From NCBI GenBank assembly GCA_032209605.1, contig JASFXZ010000026.1:2356001-2420000 (forward strand): DNA of 64,000 bases, in the 5' to 3' direction. Source of the DNA: Mactromeris polynyma (lineage: Eukaryota; Mollusca; Bivalvia; Venerida; Mactridae). Below the pieces are notes generated by a model, which saw only the letters and a program-made list of their open reading frames with translations, was not told the origin of the DNA and ran no database searches. Numbering within the stretch: the stretch's first letter is position 1; every line of letters begins with the position of its first letter. Shown piece after piece: positions 1 to 11,252 of this stretch. The translations under genes and the position numbers were made by a program.

Positions 1-155
1 CGCTAAAATAAAACAAAATTACAAAGTTGCTTAACAAATACTTTTTAATGAAAGAGTAAATGCATAAACTTTAGTATGAGTATGATTTTACTGTAATGTT
101 TTATTTACTAAATCTATTTATTTAACATTTGAACGTTACATACTAATAATAATCA

Positions 156-1667
156 TGTTGAGTTATGTTGCTTCCAAGTTACTATAACTGTTTGCCCTTG
201 CAACTTCTCAATCTGTAATGTTTCGTATGTTGAGTTATGTTGCTTCCAAGTTACTATAACTGTTTGCCCTTGCAACTCCTCAATCTGTAATGTTTCGTAT
301 GTTGAGTTATGTTGCTTCCAAGTTACTATAACTGTTTGCCCTTGCAACTTCTCAATCTGTAATGTTTCGTATGTTGAGTTATGTTGCTTCCAAGTTACTA
401 TAACTGTTTGCCCTTGCAACTCCTCAATCTGTAATGTTTCGTATGTTGAGTTATGTTGCTTCCAAGTTACTATAACTGTTTGCCCTTACAACTTCTCAAT
501 CTGTAATGTTTCGTATGTTGAGTTATGTTGCTTCCAAGTTACTATAACTATTTGCCCTTGCAACTTCTCAATCTGTAATGTTTCGTATGTTGAGTTATGT
601 TGCTTCCAAGTTACTATAACTGTTTGCCCTTGCAACTTCTCAATCTGTAATGTTTCGTATGTTGAGTTATGTTGCTTCCAAGTTACTATAACTGTTTGCC
701 CTTGCAACTCCTCAATCTGTAATGTTTCGTATGTTGAGTTATGTTGCTTCCAAGTTACTATAACTGTTTGCCCTTGCAACTCCTCAATCTGTAATGTTTC
801 GTATGTTGAGTTATGTTGCTTCCAAGTTACTATAACTGTTTGCCCTTGCAACTCCTCAATCTGTAATGTTTCGTATGTTGAGTTATGTTGCTTCCAAGTT
901 ACTATAACTGTTTGCCCTTGCAACTCCTCAATCTGTAATGTTTCGTATGTTGAGTTATGTTGCTTCCAAGTTACTATAACTGTTTGCCCTTGCAATTTCT
1001 CAATCTGTAATGTTTCGTATGTTGAGTTATGTTGCTTCCAAGTTACTATAACTGTTTGCCCTTGCAACTTCTCAATCTGTAATGTTTCGTATGTTGAGTT
1101 ATGTTGCTTCCAAGTTACTATAACTGTTTGCCCTTGCAACTTCTCAATCTGTAATGTTTCGTATGTTGAGTTATGTTGCTTCCAAGTTACTATAACTGTT
1201 TGCCCTTGCAACTTCTCAATCTGTAATGTTTCGTATGTTGAGTTATGTTGCTTCCAAGTTACTATAACTGTTTGCCCTTGCAACTCCTCAATCTGTAATG
1301 TTTCGTATGTTGAGTTATGTTGCTTCCAAGTTACTATAACTGTTTGCCCTTGCAACTTCTCAATCTGTAATGTTTCGTATGTTGAGTTATGTTGCTTCCA
1401 AGTTACTATAACTGTTTGCCCTTGCAACTTCTCAATCTGTAATGTTTCGTATGTTGAGTTATGTTGCTTCCAAGTTACTATAACTGTTTGCCCTTGCAAC
1501 TTCTCAATCTGTAATGTTTCGTATGTTGAGTTATGTTGCTTCCAAGTTACTATAACTGTTTGCCCTTGCAACTTCTCAATCTGTAATGTTTCGTATGTTG
1601 AGTTATGTTGCTTCCAAGTTACTATAACTGTTTGCCCTTGCAACTCCTCAATCTGAAATGTTTCGTA
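156..1667. repeat. 72-bp tandem repeat, 21 copies
   Basis: Twenty-one head-to-tail 72-bp monomers run without a length change. They differ at a few positions, such as a C/T at the ttctc/tcctc site. Because 72 is divisible by three, the - strand reads open as a 24-residue repeat, broken once near 486 where a TTG codon became TAA. The ends match single-copy array sequence: the left flank equals 14261-14400, and the last monomer's cctcaatctgaaatgtttcg is found once at 33217-33236. The monomer therefore grew from the array unit. There is no sign that it is coding. Confidence 0.95.
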
Positions 1668-2280
1668 GGCTGTTGCAAGGTTATTCCTTGGAGTTTTCAG
1701 CTTGGGGTCCTTGGATTCTCGTGTTTGACAAATGTAGGGTCCTATAGGTAAAATGTAGGGTCCCAGATATGCAGTTTATGCTTGAATAAAGTTTATTTCA
1801 AGGGTCCCAGGGATGCACAGTAAGTAGAAAATGGGAGTTCCTAGAAAGAAAAGGGAGTCCGATACTCAAGATTTCGGCGTCAGGGAAATCCGTATGTTGA
1901 ATCCTAGGGATCAGTGTAAGCTGGCATTGTATTGTGTATGTAGCATTCCATGTAACAACATAATCTTTTTCGTATATGTTAAAATTTGTGTATGAACAAA
2001 ACATATGAAAACAACATAAGCGATGTTAAATGCATCTATTTTAACCCTTGTCTATAACACGATCATTTCCAAGAAAACAAAGCCGACCATCCTACCTCGT
2101 CTATCATAAAATAATACGCTTGCCTTCATCCGCATACTTCTGTGTTGCTATTGGCCGATGATACAACATGGACGTTAATTGTATTGTAGTTTGTATAGAC
2201 ATGATAAAGTTGTGTGTATCAATATTGACTATTTTTCTGTTTTTGTTTTCAATATAAAACAGTAAAATATCACTTAAATA

Positions 2281-2446
2281 CAGTCGACCCTCGTTCATTC
2301 GAATTCATCTGATCCGAATAATGCATGGTTTAGAATAGCCTAATTCAATTCGTAGTGTCTAAGAAGATTCATCGGGACCTAATTTGTATTTCGGATTATA
2401 CCAAGTATTCGGATAATAGGGTTGTAGAAAAAACGAGGTCCGACTG
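2281..2446. mobile_element. Short TIR element (MITE), Tc1/mariner-pogo type
   Basis: The 166-bp element has inverted ends, cagtcgaccctcgtt at the left and the complement of aacgaggtccgactg at the right. It is flanked by TA on both sides (2279-2280 and 2447-2448), the target duplication typical of the Tc1/mariner/pogo superfamily. It has no coding capacity. A second family member lies at 55839-56010. Confidence 0.75.
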
Positions 2447-2835
2447 TATCTTGTTTGACTTCATTCTTAATCATACCTCAATCCATTGAAACCCAAAATT
2501 CAAATGCTGGTACAAAAATATGTCAACCAAAAATTGTGCATACAGATAAAGTGACATCACAAAGGCAAAACTATTACTTATTTCTCGAACATAACTTCAT
2601 AAAATTAATCAATAATGAAATAAATAGTAATTGGTGTAGAGTTTAATAAAGTTTTGAACAAGAACTAACACATAGATAACTATGACACTCTTTTGACAGT
2701 TGGTACAACAAAATGACGCCTAGTTCAATTAATTACGCTTCTAATGGCCTTAATTTTACAAGAAAATTGCCTGCGACCTGTGATTGTGCATCAAACTCTG
2801 CGGGACGTCTAAGCATCGCAATTATACCGTCTCTC

Positions 2836-3052
2836 GTGACCGAGTGGTTAAGACATTCCGTTCTGATATGGCCGGTTGGTGAGCCGCCAGCTAGTTAAAT
2901 AATGGTTACCGTGCGCCTATCTGCCTGGTGCCTAGCAATAAGGGATAGGAATCGGGAAGTAAACGTCTTCAGAAAGTAGGTGTCCCATAAGTCAGAAATG
3001 GCTGGCCCTATAAGTATGGGTGACACTATAATACATAAACACTTTACTTTAC
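2836..3052 (+). mobile_element. tRNA-derived SINE, internally deleted
   Basis: It begins with gtgaccgagtggttaag, a Ser/Leu-tRNA-like A box, but the sequence up to and including the B box is missing. It then follows the SINE body (gccggttggtgagccgcc ... ggtgacactata) and ends in a cactttactttac tail. Full-length relatives in this window lie at 16104, 25294 and 34847. Confidence 0.8.
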
Positions 3053-4151
3053 CTATTACGAAGGCTAGTTGCTTTACTCAAAGACTCATTTGAAGGATAA
3101 TAGCTAATTCATTCTTTATTTAATTATTAGGGCAATAATTTTACAATTCAGCAAAGTATATTTATTAGTCATATAACATACCTTTGAAAGAGGGACAACA
3201 GTAAAACCTCAATAATAAGGTCACCCTTGGGATCCTTGCAATTTGGTCTTAATGTTGAGGTGGTCTTGATATTTAGTTTAGATAAAGAGCCAAACAGTGA
3301 AAAAGGATTTGAAAACGGTGTTCTTAATTTTGAAGTGGTCTTAATATTGAGGTGGTCATGATATTCAGTTTGAATAAAGAGAAAAACTGTGAAACTGGAC
3401 TTTATTTGAGGTGGTCTTGTAATAAGGTTTCATTGTTCTTATAAGGCAGTACAACATCATCAGAGCGGGACTCTCCGTAGCGCCACTATCTCTTCAACAA
3501 CATCATCAACGGTAACACTTATCTACCAATTTAACTACTAAATAATATTTTATTTTTTTCAAATATTGGTGGCTGCCTTAAATGCTGACTTAGCACACGA
3601 GTTCCCAGTAGTTGCTTTAGATCCACTGTCTGAATAGACAAGTTCAGCATTTGCTACATTTCAACAAAGTTAAAATAAAATAAATGTTGATTTAATGTAG
3701 TCATCCCTGACACATTCTGACACTCAAACTTTCTTATGTTTATTAAGTTATATCATGCTCAGTATGGGACAAGAAAGGCAACTCCACTGATTATCCTGTA
3801 TCCATATGACAATCATACATATTGTCGAGGTCGAAGGTTCGACTCGCGAATAGCAGTCAGGGCTCTAGATTTATTTCGAAGATTTTTATCTCGGACTGAT
3901 TGAAATGTAAAATTTGATTTGGCGACATAGGAAGCTAGTTGTCCTAGAATATCGGTATATTTAGTAACAAATAAGCATACACAATGATAGCTCCACAATC
4001 AAAAAATAATAAGCACATGTATGTGTTTGTGGGATTCTAAGGTTTGACTTACCACTGAACTATTGCTGATGTTGGCAAGCTTTACAAACATACTTGTCTG
4101 GTTACTAACTTCAACTCAACTATTGGTAGCCCGATTTAGCATTAGATTAGT

Positions 4152-4260
4152 CCGGGACGTCGGGCTAATTGATTTCTAGAGCCCAGGGTGTCCCCCTGAC
4201 TGGCTCTTTAAATACTAGTTGACGAGAGCTTACAATAAATTAACACTTTACTGCTTACAC
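4152..4260 (+). mobile_element. Diverged SINE fragment
   Basis: A headless, shortened relative of the SINE family. It starts gggacgtcgggctaattg, has ctgactggctctttaaatac in the middle, and ends in a taacactttact tail. Longer versions occupy the same place in the other units at 17197, 26514 and 36071. Confidence 0.6.
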
Positions 4261-4763
4261 TGTCGGACTATTACTGCACGCCTACCACAAGGTAGTGTAA
4301 AATATAACTTTTCATTATAAAAGTTTTAACAATCATTCGACCAATAGATTTATTAAAAACTACTAATAATAGCTACACCCAATTAACGTAATTAAAGATT
4401 TATATTACTCTGCGGCTAGAATGTTTGGTTACTCTTCAAAACTATCTTTACCGACAATTAGTAACGGTGAACAACAGACCGTAGACAATACGCATTCATA
4501 CTTTTTTCAGACATTTAAGTGTTCAGTATAAATTAGCTTTTAAAAAAAACAAAAACATTATCAATTAAACAATTATACATGCCCGCACCTTGTTACCAAT
4601 TTTCAAATAACACACACACTACGAGCAACTTGTAACCGGACCTACCTGTCAAAATTATGAATGAATTAAATTTACATATCACTAGCATATTATTTGCCTT
4701 ACATCATCCGCCACGCTGATTGCGCGTACTTTTAAACCCCAAACCACGATTAGTTATACAAGA

Positions 4764-4855
4764 TTACGTAACACATGCTTTTGTTGTTGCTTCATCGAGT
4801 GACGTCACTTAACATAAACTAGTAGAGTATATAAAGCAGAACATTCTCTTATCCA
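4764..4855 (+). promoter_or_regulatory. Core promoter of gene copy 1 (bZIP sites and TATA)
   Basis: TTACGTAA, a palindromic bZIP-type site, lies at 4764-4771. The full CRE octamer TGACGTCA lies at 4800-4807, and TATATAAAG at 4828-4836. An initiator-like tccAgc puts transcription start near 4855, 27 bp from the TATA box. The same layout, with 21 bp from the end of the CRE to the start of the TATA box, is kept in all four gene copies. Activation by CREB/ATF-type factors is an inference from the site. Confidence 0.8.
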
Positions 4856-5444
4856 GCATAAACACTGAAAACTGTTCAACAGAAAACACAAAGAGGAACA
4901 AAACGGAAGACAAAGTAAGTACAAATAGTGTGTAATTAGATTTTAAATTAGATAATTTTGCTAAAATTCAACATAAGTCTCATAATTGATAACAATTTTA
5001 TACTTAATAGACTGCGAAACTTAGCATTTAAATACCACATTCTAAATATGTTAGATTTAGAAAGTAAAGTAATTATTCAAATTCGATCAAATTGTTGAAA
5101 CTAGAATAATCTATTTTAATAATACTAGAATAATAGTATTTTTTTTGCTGACAGTTCCAAGGCTGTAATTCGCTATGTGATTGTTGTTTCTGTTTGTGTT
5201 ATGAACGTTTCCTGTCCATTTTTGGCCTATAACGGCCAGTTGTCTTGACTTGTCCTGTGATATTTTCCATCCATTAATTCCCCCCTCCCCCTCCCTTTAC
5301 TGTCCACTTTGATTCTCCTAGTTATTCCTTGTGGTCTGCTGGGCCATTCCTTGTGGCTGAGAATGCGCAACACAACGATCTAGGTAACTAAATTATTATG
5401 CATTAATAGTCGTTTTTGTATTTTTTCTTTCAGCACATTGAAAA
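4855..5444 (+). other. 5' non-coding exon and intron of gene copy 1
   Basis: Predicted exon 1 runs from about 4855 to 4914, ending caaa|gtaagt. The intron is 4915-5433, ending tttctttcag. Coding exon 2 starts at 5434, eleven bases before the ATG. The intron holds, antisense at about 5315-5370, part of a dispersed element seen at 45055-45219 (ccttgtggtctgctgggcc is nearly the complement of ggcctagtagaccaaagg), next to a C-rich run at 5280-5297. Confidence 0.75.
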
Positions 5445-6704
5445 ATGAAATCCCTATTGGTTTTACTACTTGGCGTTACGGCGCACACTTTGGTCAATGG
5501 TTTGCCCTTAGATAGTATCAGATGTCCTGTGAATACGTTGGAGAGTGGGAAATTATTTTTCCCTTACGAGGCAGATTGCGAGAAATATATCCAATGTTCC
5601 GTAGACGCAGAACAAAAGATGACCGCCGCAGTAAGGCCATGTGCTTTTGCAACATTCTGGAACCAGAAAACTCTCGCTTGTACCTCTACAGATGGTATGT
5701 TCTGCCAAAATGATAAATGTGCCAATAAACAAGATGGAATTAACAGAGATGACAATAGAAATTGCCGCGGATACTGGGAATGTGAGAACGGACACTCCAT
5801 CCCCAAATGTTGCCCAATGGGACAAAGGTTTGAACGTGATGTTCTACGTTGTGTTGATGTTGGAGTTGATGAAAACGAATGTAATGCCACATGCTTTGGT
5901 GACACTTATACCGCTTCAAATGAAACAGCTAATGATACGCTGATCGATGTGAATCCAGTCACACCTTCTCCCTGTGCATTTGAATCCGTTCCAGATGAAC
6001 TAGGTTTTTATTATCAATACGTTCATGGATATGCGATTAAACGTCCATGTGGAGCCGGAACACACTTTGACGAGACTGCATGTACTTGCTTAAGTATACC
6101 ACATGCTCTCGAGTGCAGACCAGAAATTCATTTGATCTTTGACTCTGGAAATGTGGTTGACAAATCGAATAATGGTCACTACGTTCGTATTAATAACGTG
6201 CTGGTGGAAGACTATGCCGGTTACTTTAACGGAGACAACAGCACAATTGTCATCCCAAGATTTAACAACATTGGTCTTGAGAAGTACATGTTTATTAATA
6301 TAACATATGACTCGTTTCCATCCCAATTCGCCTATACTCGCAGCATATTGTCTAATGATGGATGTGGAGTTCCTCCGTCAGTCAGGATTCTAGAGGACGA
6401 CATGGATGTTACATTTACTGTTAGTACCACGAAGAATGACGGGCCGGTCACTGTAACTGTTCCACAACCATCTGACAATTCAACATCCAACCTGAAAACT
6501 GTAAATTTCAAATTCGACGGAAACTCACGGTACCTCACCGGTGCAGTCAATGATGAATCAGCAAGTGTTGAAGCTGAAGGGTTCATCAAAAGTGTGCAAT
6601 GTGATCTCACTATTGGAAAATCTAATGGAGCCGCCTTCTTCCATGGGAAGATAACGGAAATCGCAATTTATTTGTGTGATCCAACATCCACACCTTCTGC
6701 ATAG
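5445..6704 (+). CDS. Secreted chitin-binding / laminin-G-like protein, Pif/BMSP-like, copy 1
   Basis: A complete 419-residue reading frame in one exon. Residues 1-19 are a signal peptide (MKSLLVLLLGVTAHTLVNG). Residues 27-87 form a peritrophin-A chitin-binding domain with six cysteines (C27, C45, C51, C66, C79, C87). A second is built on C92, C107, C113, C122/C123, C136 and C146. A linker with N-E-T and N-D-T glycosylation sequons leads to a CGAGTHFDETACTC segment (202-215). Residues 226-412 form a LamG-like domain that includes GYFNGD and C307/C386. This ChtBD2-ChtBD2-LamG order is that of Pif97/BMSP shell-matrix proteins, without their von Willebrand A domain. The likely role is extracellular chitin binding in shell or periostracum matrix. 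A matrix protein of another chitinous tissue remains possible. Start choice: the ATG lies 11 bases into the exon and opens the signal peptide. Confidence 0.85.
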   Translation: MKSLLVLLLGVTAHTLVNGLPLDSIRCPVNTLESGKLFFPYEADCEKYIQCSVDAEQKMTAAVRPCAFATFWNQKTLACTSTDGMFCQNDKCANKQDGINRDDNRNCRGYWECENGHSIPKCCPMGQRFERDVLRCVDVGVDENECNATCFGDTYTASNETANDTLIDVNPVTPSPCAFESVPDELGFYYQYVHGYAIKRPCGAGTHFDETACTCLSIPHALECRPEIHLIFDSGNVVDKSNNGHYVRINNVLVEDYAGYFNGDNSTIVIPRFNNIGLEKYMFINITYDSFPSQFAYTRSILSNDGCGVPPSVRILEDDMDVTFTVSTTKNDGPVTVTVPQPSDNSTSNLKTVNFKFDGNSRYLTGAVNDESASVEAEGFIKSVQCDLTIGKSNGAAFFHGKITEIAIYLCDPTSTPSA

Positions 6705-6830
6705 TAAAGTACGGACATTTCGTTGGTTCAAATGTTTTGTTTTAAATGTCATAATATTCATATTATTTAAGACTTATTTGCTCACTGTGATTTCAAAGAA
6801 CCTTTGAAAGAAATCAGAACATACTTACCA

Positions 6831-6836
6831 AATAAA
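6831..6836 (+). terminator. Poly(A) signal, gene copy 1
   Basis: AATAAA lies 126 bases after the stop codon. The same signal stands at the same distance after all four copies. Confidence 0.75.
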
Positions 6837-7070
6837 AGATATATTTAAGATACATGTTACTTTGTGTTGATATTATTTGCTAAAATACACTTACTTAAAG
6901 TATACGAGTATATGTGTATATGTGTATAATTGAAACTCTAAACTTTGACAAAAATGAATGAATAATTGGAGCAGTACAATTCACATTCAAAGAAAAACAG
7001 ATATGCTTTGTACGCTGACGAACATGTTTATTTAATACATTTGACGACAAAAGTTTGGAAAATTGTCACA

Positions 7071-7367
7071 ATAGATAGTTCCCACATTTACAATATTACC
7101 TCCCTTGTTCTGAATTGTCGGCCATATTGATAGCCAAATTTGCTTAAGTTTATATGGCATTTAATTTAGACGATGATAAACTAGCAAGATATAAAATAAC
7201 ATTCATTTTGCCTATGCGGGCAGTTGGTTCAGTAAGTTGAAGAAAAGGTGGTTGTTATGTACTGTATGTGGAAATTACTCCTATAAGGGCTTATCAGTTT
7301 TGCCTATCAAATTGGCTGATAATTGAGAACAAGGGAGGTAAATATTGTAGATGTGGGAACTATCTAT
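7071..7367. mobile_element. Fold-back element B, unit 1
   Basis: Imperfect inverted repeats of about 60 bp face each other. The left arm reads atagatagttcccacattta and continues through ttacctcccttgttct. The right arm carries agaacaagggaggtaa and ends tgtgggaactatctat. There is no coding capacity. Copies lie at 20083, 29497, 39219 (partial) and 49245. Confidence 0.8.
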
Positions 7368-8326
7368 ACACACAGAACCTGTGGAGACCTCAAATATGAC
7401 ATTATATACCGAACACACAACCACACATCGTTTATTCGAAAACCTACTATCCGAATACTTGGTATCATCTGACTCAGAATATACCAAGTATTGGTGTATA
7501 ATTACAATGTGACACATCTGACCAATATATACAGTATGTCCCCAGTTCAGATTGTTTATTCAAACAATTAGTAATTGGCCTACTTGATAGAACAGTTTTA
7601 TAGATTTAAACTTTTTTAGATCTATTTATTGTCCACATTTTCTATACACTTCGTATTTTTCATATTTTTTAACAAAATCAGTAATCGTTCATAAAAATGT
7701 TTTAGTGATATATGCTTTACATATTATTAAAATCAGTAAACATTCCATCATGAATGGTATGTGTAGCTGTTAGAATGTTTATCATTTAAGACATTCGTTT
7801 TGTATTTTATTTATATTTGTACTTCACAATAACATATTTCAAGACTGTAGAAATGCTGTTATGTATGTTAAAAAGAAATGATATCAAATTCAATTTATTA
7901 TAGCATACTTTGCTTTCTGATAAAGAATAATATGTTTTGTATGAACTTATCATTTATTTACTACATATGGCATATTAATATATACGTATATATATATATA
8001 GACAGGTATGATTTTGGCGTGGAAGGGACACAATCCAATCAGAGGGACCGGCTTTAACAAAGCCGCTAATCAATATATATCTATATATCTATATATTATC
8101 ACGGACATATTAACGTCCGTGATATTATTACATTATAATTATCTCGTACAAACTTGCACGCATAACCAGTTATATCTTAATCGAACTCATGGTTATTATT
8201 GTATCGTTAAATATTGCTTAATATGGGCGCTGTGTCCCACCTTACGTATATGTTACTTCATACTCGTCTTACAACTTTCATACATGAACCAGAAGTAGAG
8301 AAATATTGACTTTGAATGTACACAAA

Positions 8327-8384
8327 AACCTCAATAATAAGACCACCATTGGGACCACTGAAAACTGGTCTTCTTATTGAGGTT
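8327..8384. repeat. Short hairpin, fragment of an AATAAGACC-type MITE
   Basis: Arms of 19 bp (aacctcaataataagacca and its near complement tggtcttcttattgaggtt) surround a loop of about 20 bases. Related sequence is at 3200-3440, 16520-16720, 21945-22010, 25710-25910, 31330-31390, 35260-35460 and, in its fullest form, 47573-47748. Confidence 0.65.
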
Positions 8385-8611
8385 GTGTTAATATTGCGGT
8401 TGAATAACGAGCTAAACAGTTAAAATAGACTTGAATGAGTTAAAACAAATATTTCTTTGTTTAATATATATAATACAAACTCTACACACATAAATAACTA
8501 AGTCTCAATTCATAGGAATTTGACCATTTTCAGGTGTCTATAAATCTCGGCCATAATATAGCATTGAAAGAAAGGCCTATAACGCATATTAATTTAAATT
8601 TGACCATAAAT

Positions 8612-8763
8612 TCACGATTTCAGCTTCACGAATTCAAGATTTCAACTCCACGAATTCTAAAATTTGTATTCGGGATAATGAAATCATGAATTCTTGAAGA
8701 TGAAATCGTAACATCTCGCATTCAAGATTATGAATTCGTGAAGTTGAAATTTTGAAATCGTGA
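8612..8763. repeat. Palindromic hairpin element, unit 1
   Basis: About 150 bp read as an imperfect palindrome built from the words tcacgatttca, ttcacgaattca and gatttcaa on the left, with their complements on the right. It is present at the same place in all units (22222, 31616, 40255). No open frame or target duplication is evident. Confidence 0.7.
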
Positions 8764-8937
8764 CTTTCCCAGTAGAGACATGATGAAGTGTGTATGTCAC
8801 TACTGGTCTTTCGTAACAATCGGACTGTCTGTGTGACTTGTTTACAAGCAGAGATGTAGCAAACACTTCGCACTTGTGTAAACATGGTTCTCAAAAATGG
8901 AATATTAAAAAGTGTACACTGAAATGATACATCAAAT

Positions 8938-9175
8938 GAGCGCCGCTGTACGATTTCCAACATCTCCTTTAGGTGATGTCATTTCCATAAAACGTCACTT
9001 GGGACGGATAAATGTACTGACAGTAAGCAATATTTACCCCATTTGGCAATATCAAAATGAAGTGACCAATTGGAGAAAATCTTGTCTCCTACATGCAAAT
9101 AGTGACATCACATGTTGCGTTTTCTTGAAGTGACGTCACTTACAAAAGAGGTTGTAAATCCCCTAGCAGCACTCC
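8938..9175. mobile_element. CRE-bearing fold-back element, unit 1
   Basis: A 238-bp element with long imperfect inverted ends of about 70 bp. The left begins gagcgccgctgtacgatttc; the complement of the right end begins ggagtgctgctaggggattt. Both arms continue with caacctct or caacatct and a CRE-type site. The right arm has the 14-bp palindrome aagtgacgtcactt with CRE octamer 9131-9138; the left-arm copy is worn (tgatgtca). Family members lie at 22545, 31940, 40581, 45671 and 63384. Confidence 0.8.
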
Positions 9176-9873
9176 AATTGTGAGGGTGCTTGTTGATCGT
9201 AAGCGTGTTTGCTGTTCGGAACATCAACTTTCAGAATATGTTACTCTTCAAAATTGACTCCAGAAAAAGCCACCAGAATGCGCAACAAACTTTCTGGAAA
9301 AAGTCATTTTTCAGCAGTAGCACATTCCTGGACATCCAAATAAGCATTTTGCTTCCGTACACGTCCTACAAACCCTGGCTACGCCTCTGACAAGGGCAGG
9401 GGTGTAGAATTTATTTCAAAGACACTTGTCTCGAACTAATGCAAATGTACAATTTGACTTATCCTATATAGGAAGCTAGAATATCAATCCATTTTGTAAC
9501 AAATAAACATACACAGTCATAGCTCCATAATCTAAAGTTAATAATCACATGTATGTGTTTGTTAGATTCTAATGTTTGACTTTCAACTGAAACATTGCTG
9601 ATAATGGTTATCTTTAAAAACAGACTTGCCCGGGACTAACTTCAAGTCAACTGTTGGTAGATCAAGTCAGCATTAAACTAGTCCTGAAATTCGGCTAAAG
9701 GATTTCTAGAGCCCTGAAGGGTGATAAATCATGAACAAAATATGACATTCCCTGATAATCTGACTATTATAAAAAGCCACAAGATTTAAAAAAGATGAGT
9801 TGTTACTTTCTGTTGGAATGAAATGCGTAAATTGGTCCAAACATTAAGATAAATTTAATACAGTATGCGTAGC

Positions 9874-10056
9874 CTTAAGGCTGAACTTAAGGAATCCGGC
9901 TACGGGATCGGCGTACAGATACCAAAAGAGTGGCGTGACGCCAGGCGCAACTTAAACAACATATACCTCAGCGAGAAGGAGGCGGGCAAAACCGTTCGAT
10001 TCGTAGGCGACAAACGTTATGTCAACGATGCAGTGTACAAGCCACAAAAACCCTAG
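9874..10056 (+). pseudogene. LINE ORF1, C-terminal remnant
   Basis: About 60 codons end in TAG at 10054-10056. The words SGYGIGVQIPKEW, ARRNL and VRFVGDKRYVND match the C-terminal domain pattern of L1-type ORF1 proteins, an RNA-binding chaperone domain. Everything upstream was lost at 5' truncation; the reading frame starts at the array junction. It is in the same frame as the ORF2 that follows. Confidence 0.65.
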
Positions 10057-11106
10057 AGGTGTCGAGAGGAGCAAATAAACATAATCTCTTGGAACATTAA
10101 TGGCCTAGCCAGGAAAATTTCCGATCCAGATTTTATTGACTTAATTAATAACCATGATGTTATCATTCTTACCGAAACTTGGGTGTCATCAAAAACAAGC
10201 CTTAATTTAAACATAAATAGTTATAGTGTTAAACATTTATTTGGAAATAAGTCACAGAACACAAAGAAAGGACGATATTCTGGTGGAATTTCAATTTATT
10301 ATAAATCCAGTCTCATTGATAAAATCATTATTGTAAAAGAACATCAATGTGGAATTGTTTGGTTTAAAATTTGTAAAACTGTTTTTCATTTTGATGAAGA
10401 TGTGTATATTTGTTGTACGTACATTCCTCCACGCGATTCAAATATTTTAAATCAGTCTAATATTGATATATTTGATCAATTAGAAATTGATATAGGACAT
10501 TATGAAGTACTCGGAAAAGTACTTGTGACTGGAGATCTCAATTGTAGAACATCAAATGAACCTGATTTTATTGTATTTGACAGATTTTTAGATAATAACT
10601 TGACTTTAAACGCAAATGAAAATAATATACATAGGGTAAACAAAGACCACGTGCTCGACGCACATGGCACACGATTGATCGACTTATGTAAAACCACAAA
10701 TTTATTAATAGCCAATGGCAGCATACATAGTGATAAATCCGTCGGAGATTATACATTTATGAACCGTAACGGGATGAGTGCAGTTGACTATTTATTACTG
10801 AACCACATTGATTTTAACCACATTACGTCTTTTGAAATTATGTTGCCAAATGATTTATCTGACCATCGTGCAATACATTTTTGTATTGAACGACTACGCC
10901 CACTTGAAAGTACACGTGACCAAAATACCGAGCCTGAAATATTTTTAGCGTGGGATGATGCGCAAACTACGACTTTTCGTTCACTTTTACTGAATGACGT
11001 GACACGCTTAAATCAGCTGACTACTAATTTAAATGATAATACGATAGATGAGTCGATCAATTGCTTTACACATTTTATGCAAGATCGCCTTCAAGGTTTT
11101 TGGTAA
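10057..11106 (+). pseudogene. LINE ORF2, endonuclease part
   Basis: The open frame starts directly after the TAG of ORF1 and has no ATG near its start. Apurinic-endonuclease-like landmarks appear in order: ISWNINGL (10084), ILTETW, VTGDLNCR, DYLLLNHIDF and SDHRAIHF. The frame ends at TAA 11104-11106. The continuation (KLKKDNSLSKEKTKKKWFN) lies in the next frame, so a frameshift near 11090 separates endonuclease and linker. It would nick target DNA during target-primed reverse transcription; this copy is dead. Confidence 0.85.
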
Positions 11107-11252
11107 ACTTAAGAAAGATAACTCATTGTCCAAAGAAAAAACAAAGAAAAAATGGTTCAATAAAGAATGCTATGATGCGCGTAAAATATCTAATCAAGCG
11201 AGAAACATTGTTTTAAGAAATAGAAACACAGATAATAAAGACGATTTCCTAA

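Larger units (their letters stand above)
1..4799 (+). repeat. Partial tandem-array unit (unit 0), right end only
   Basis: The left edge of the window is the 3' part of another copy of the roughly 9.5-kb array unit. Bases 1-155 align with 14261-14400, 23525-23670 and 32995-33145. Bases 2041-2200 align with 14579-14760, and 2640-4799 follow the spacer upstream of the other gene copies in the same order, ending at the CRE of gene copy 1. This copy is more worn than the others and carries private insertions: the 72-bp satellite at 156-1667, a TA-flanked MITE at 2281-2446, and unassigned sequence at 1668-2040. No gene is seen in it. Confidence 0.8.

Noticed and set aside
486..1643. 385-codon - strand frame of 24-residue repeats
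   Set aside because: It is a reading of the 72-bp satellite without start context, splice signals or a recognisable domain, and is broken in one monomer.
156..1667. CRISPR-like direct repeats (also at 46571 and 51931)
   Set aside because: Repeats are contiguous without unique spacers, and the DNA is animal nuclear sequence.
5553..5943. Several 60-113-codon frames inside the matrix genes, on both strands
   Set aside because: They are shadows of the 419-codon frame, repeated at the same offsets in each copy.
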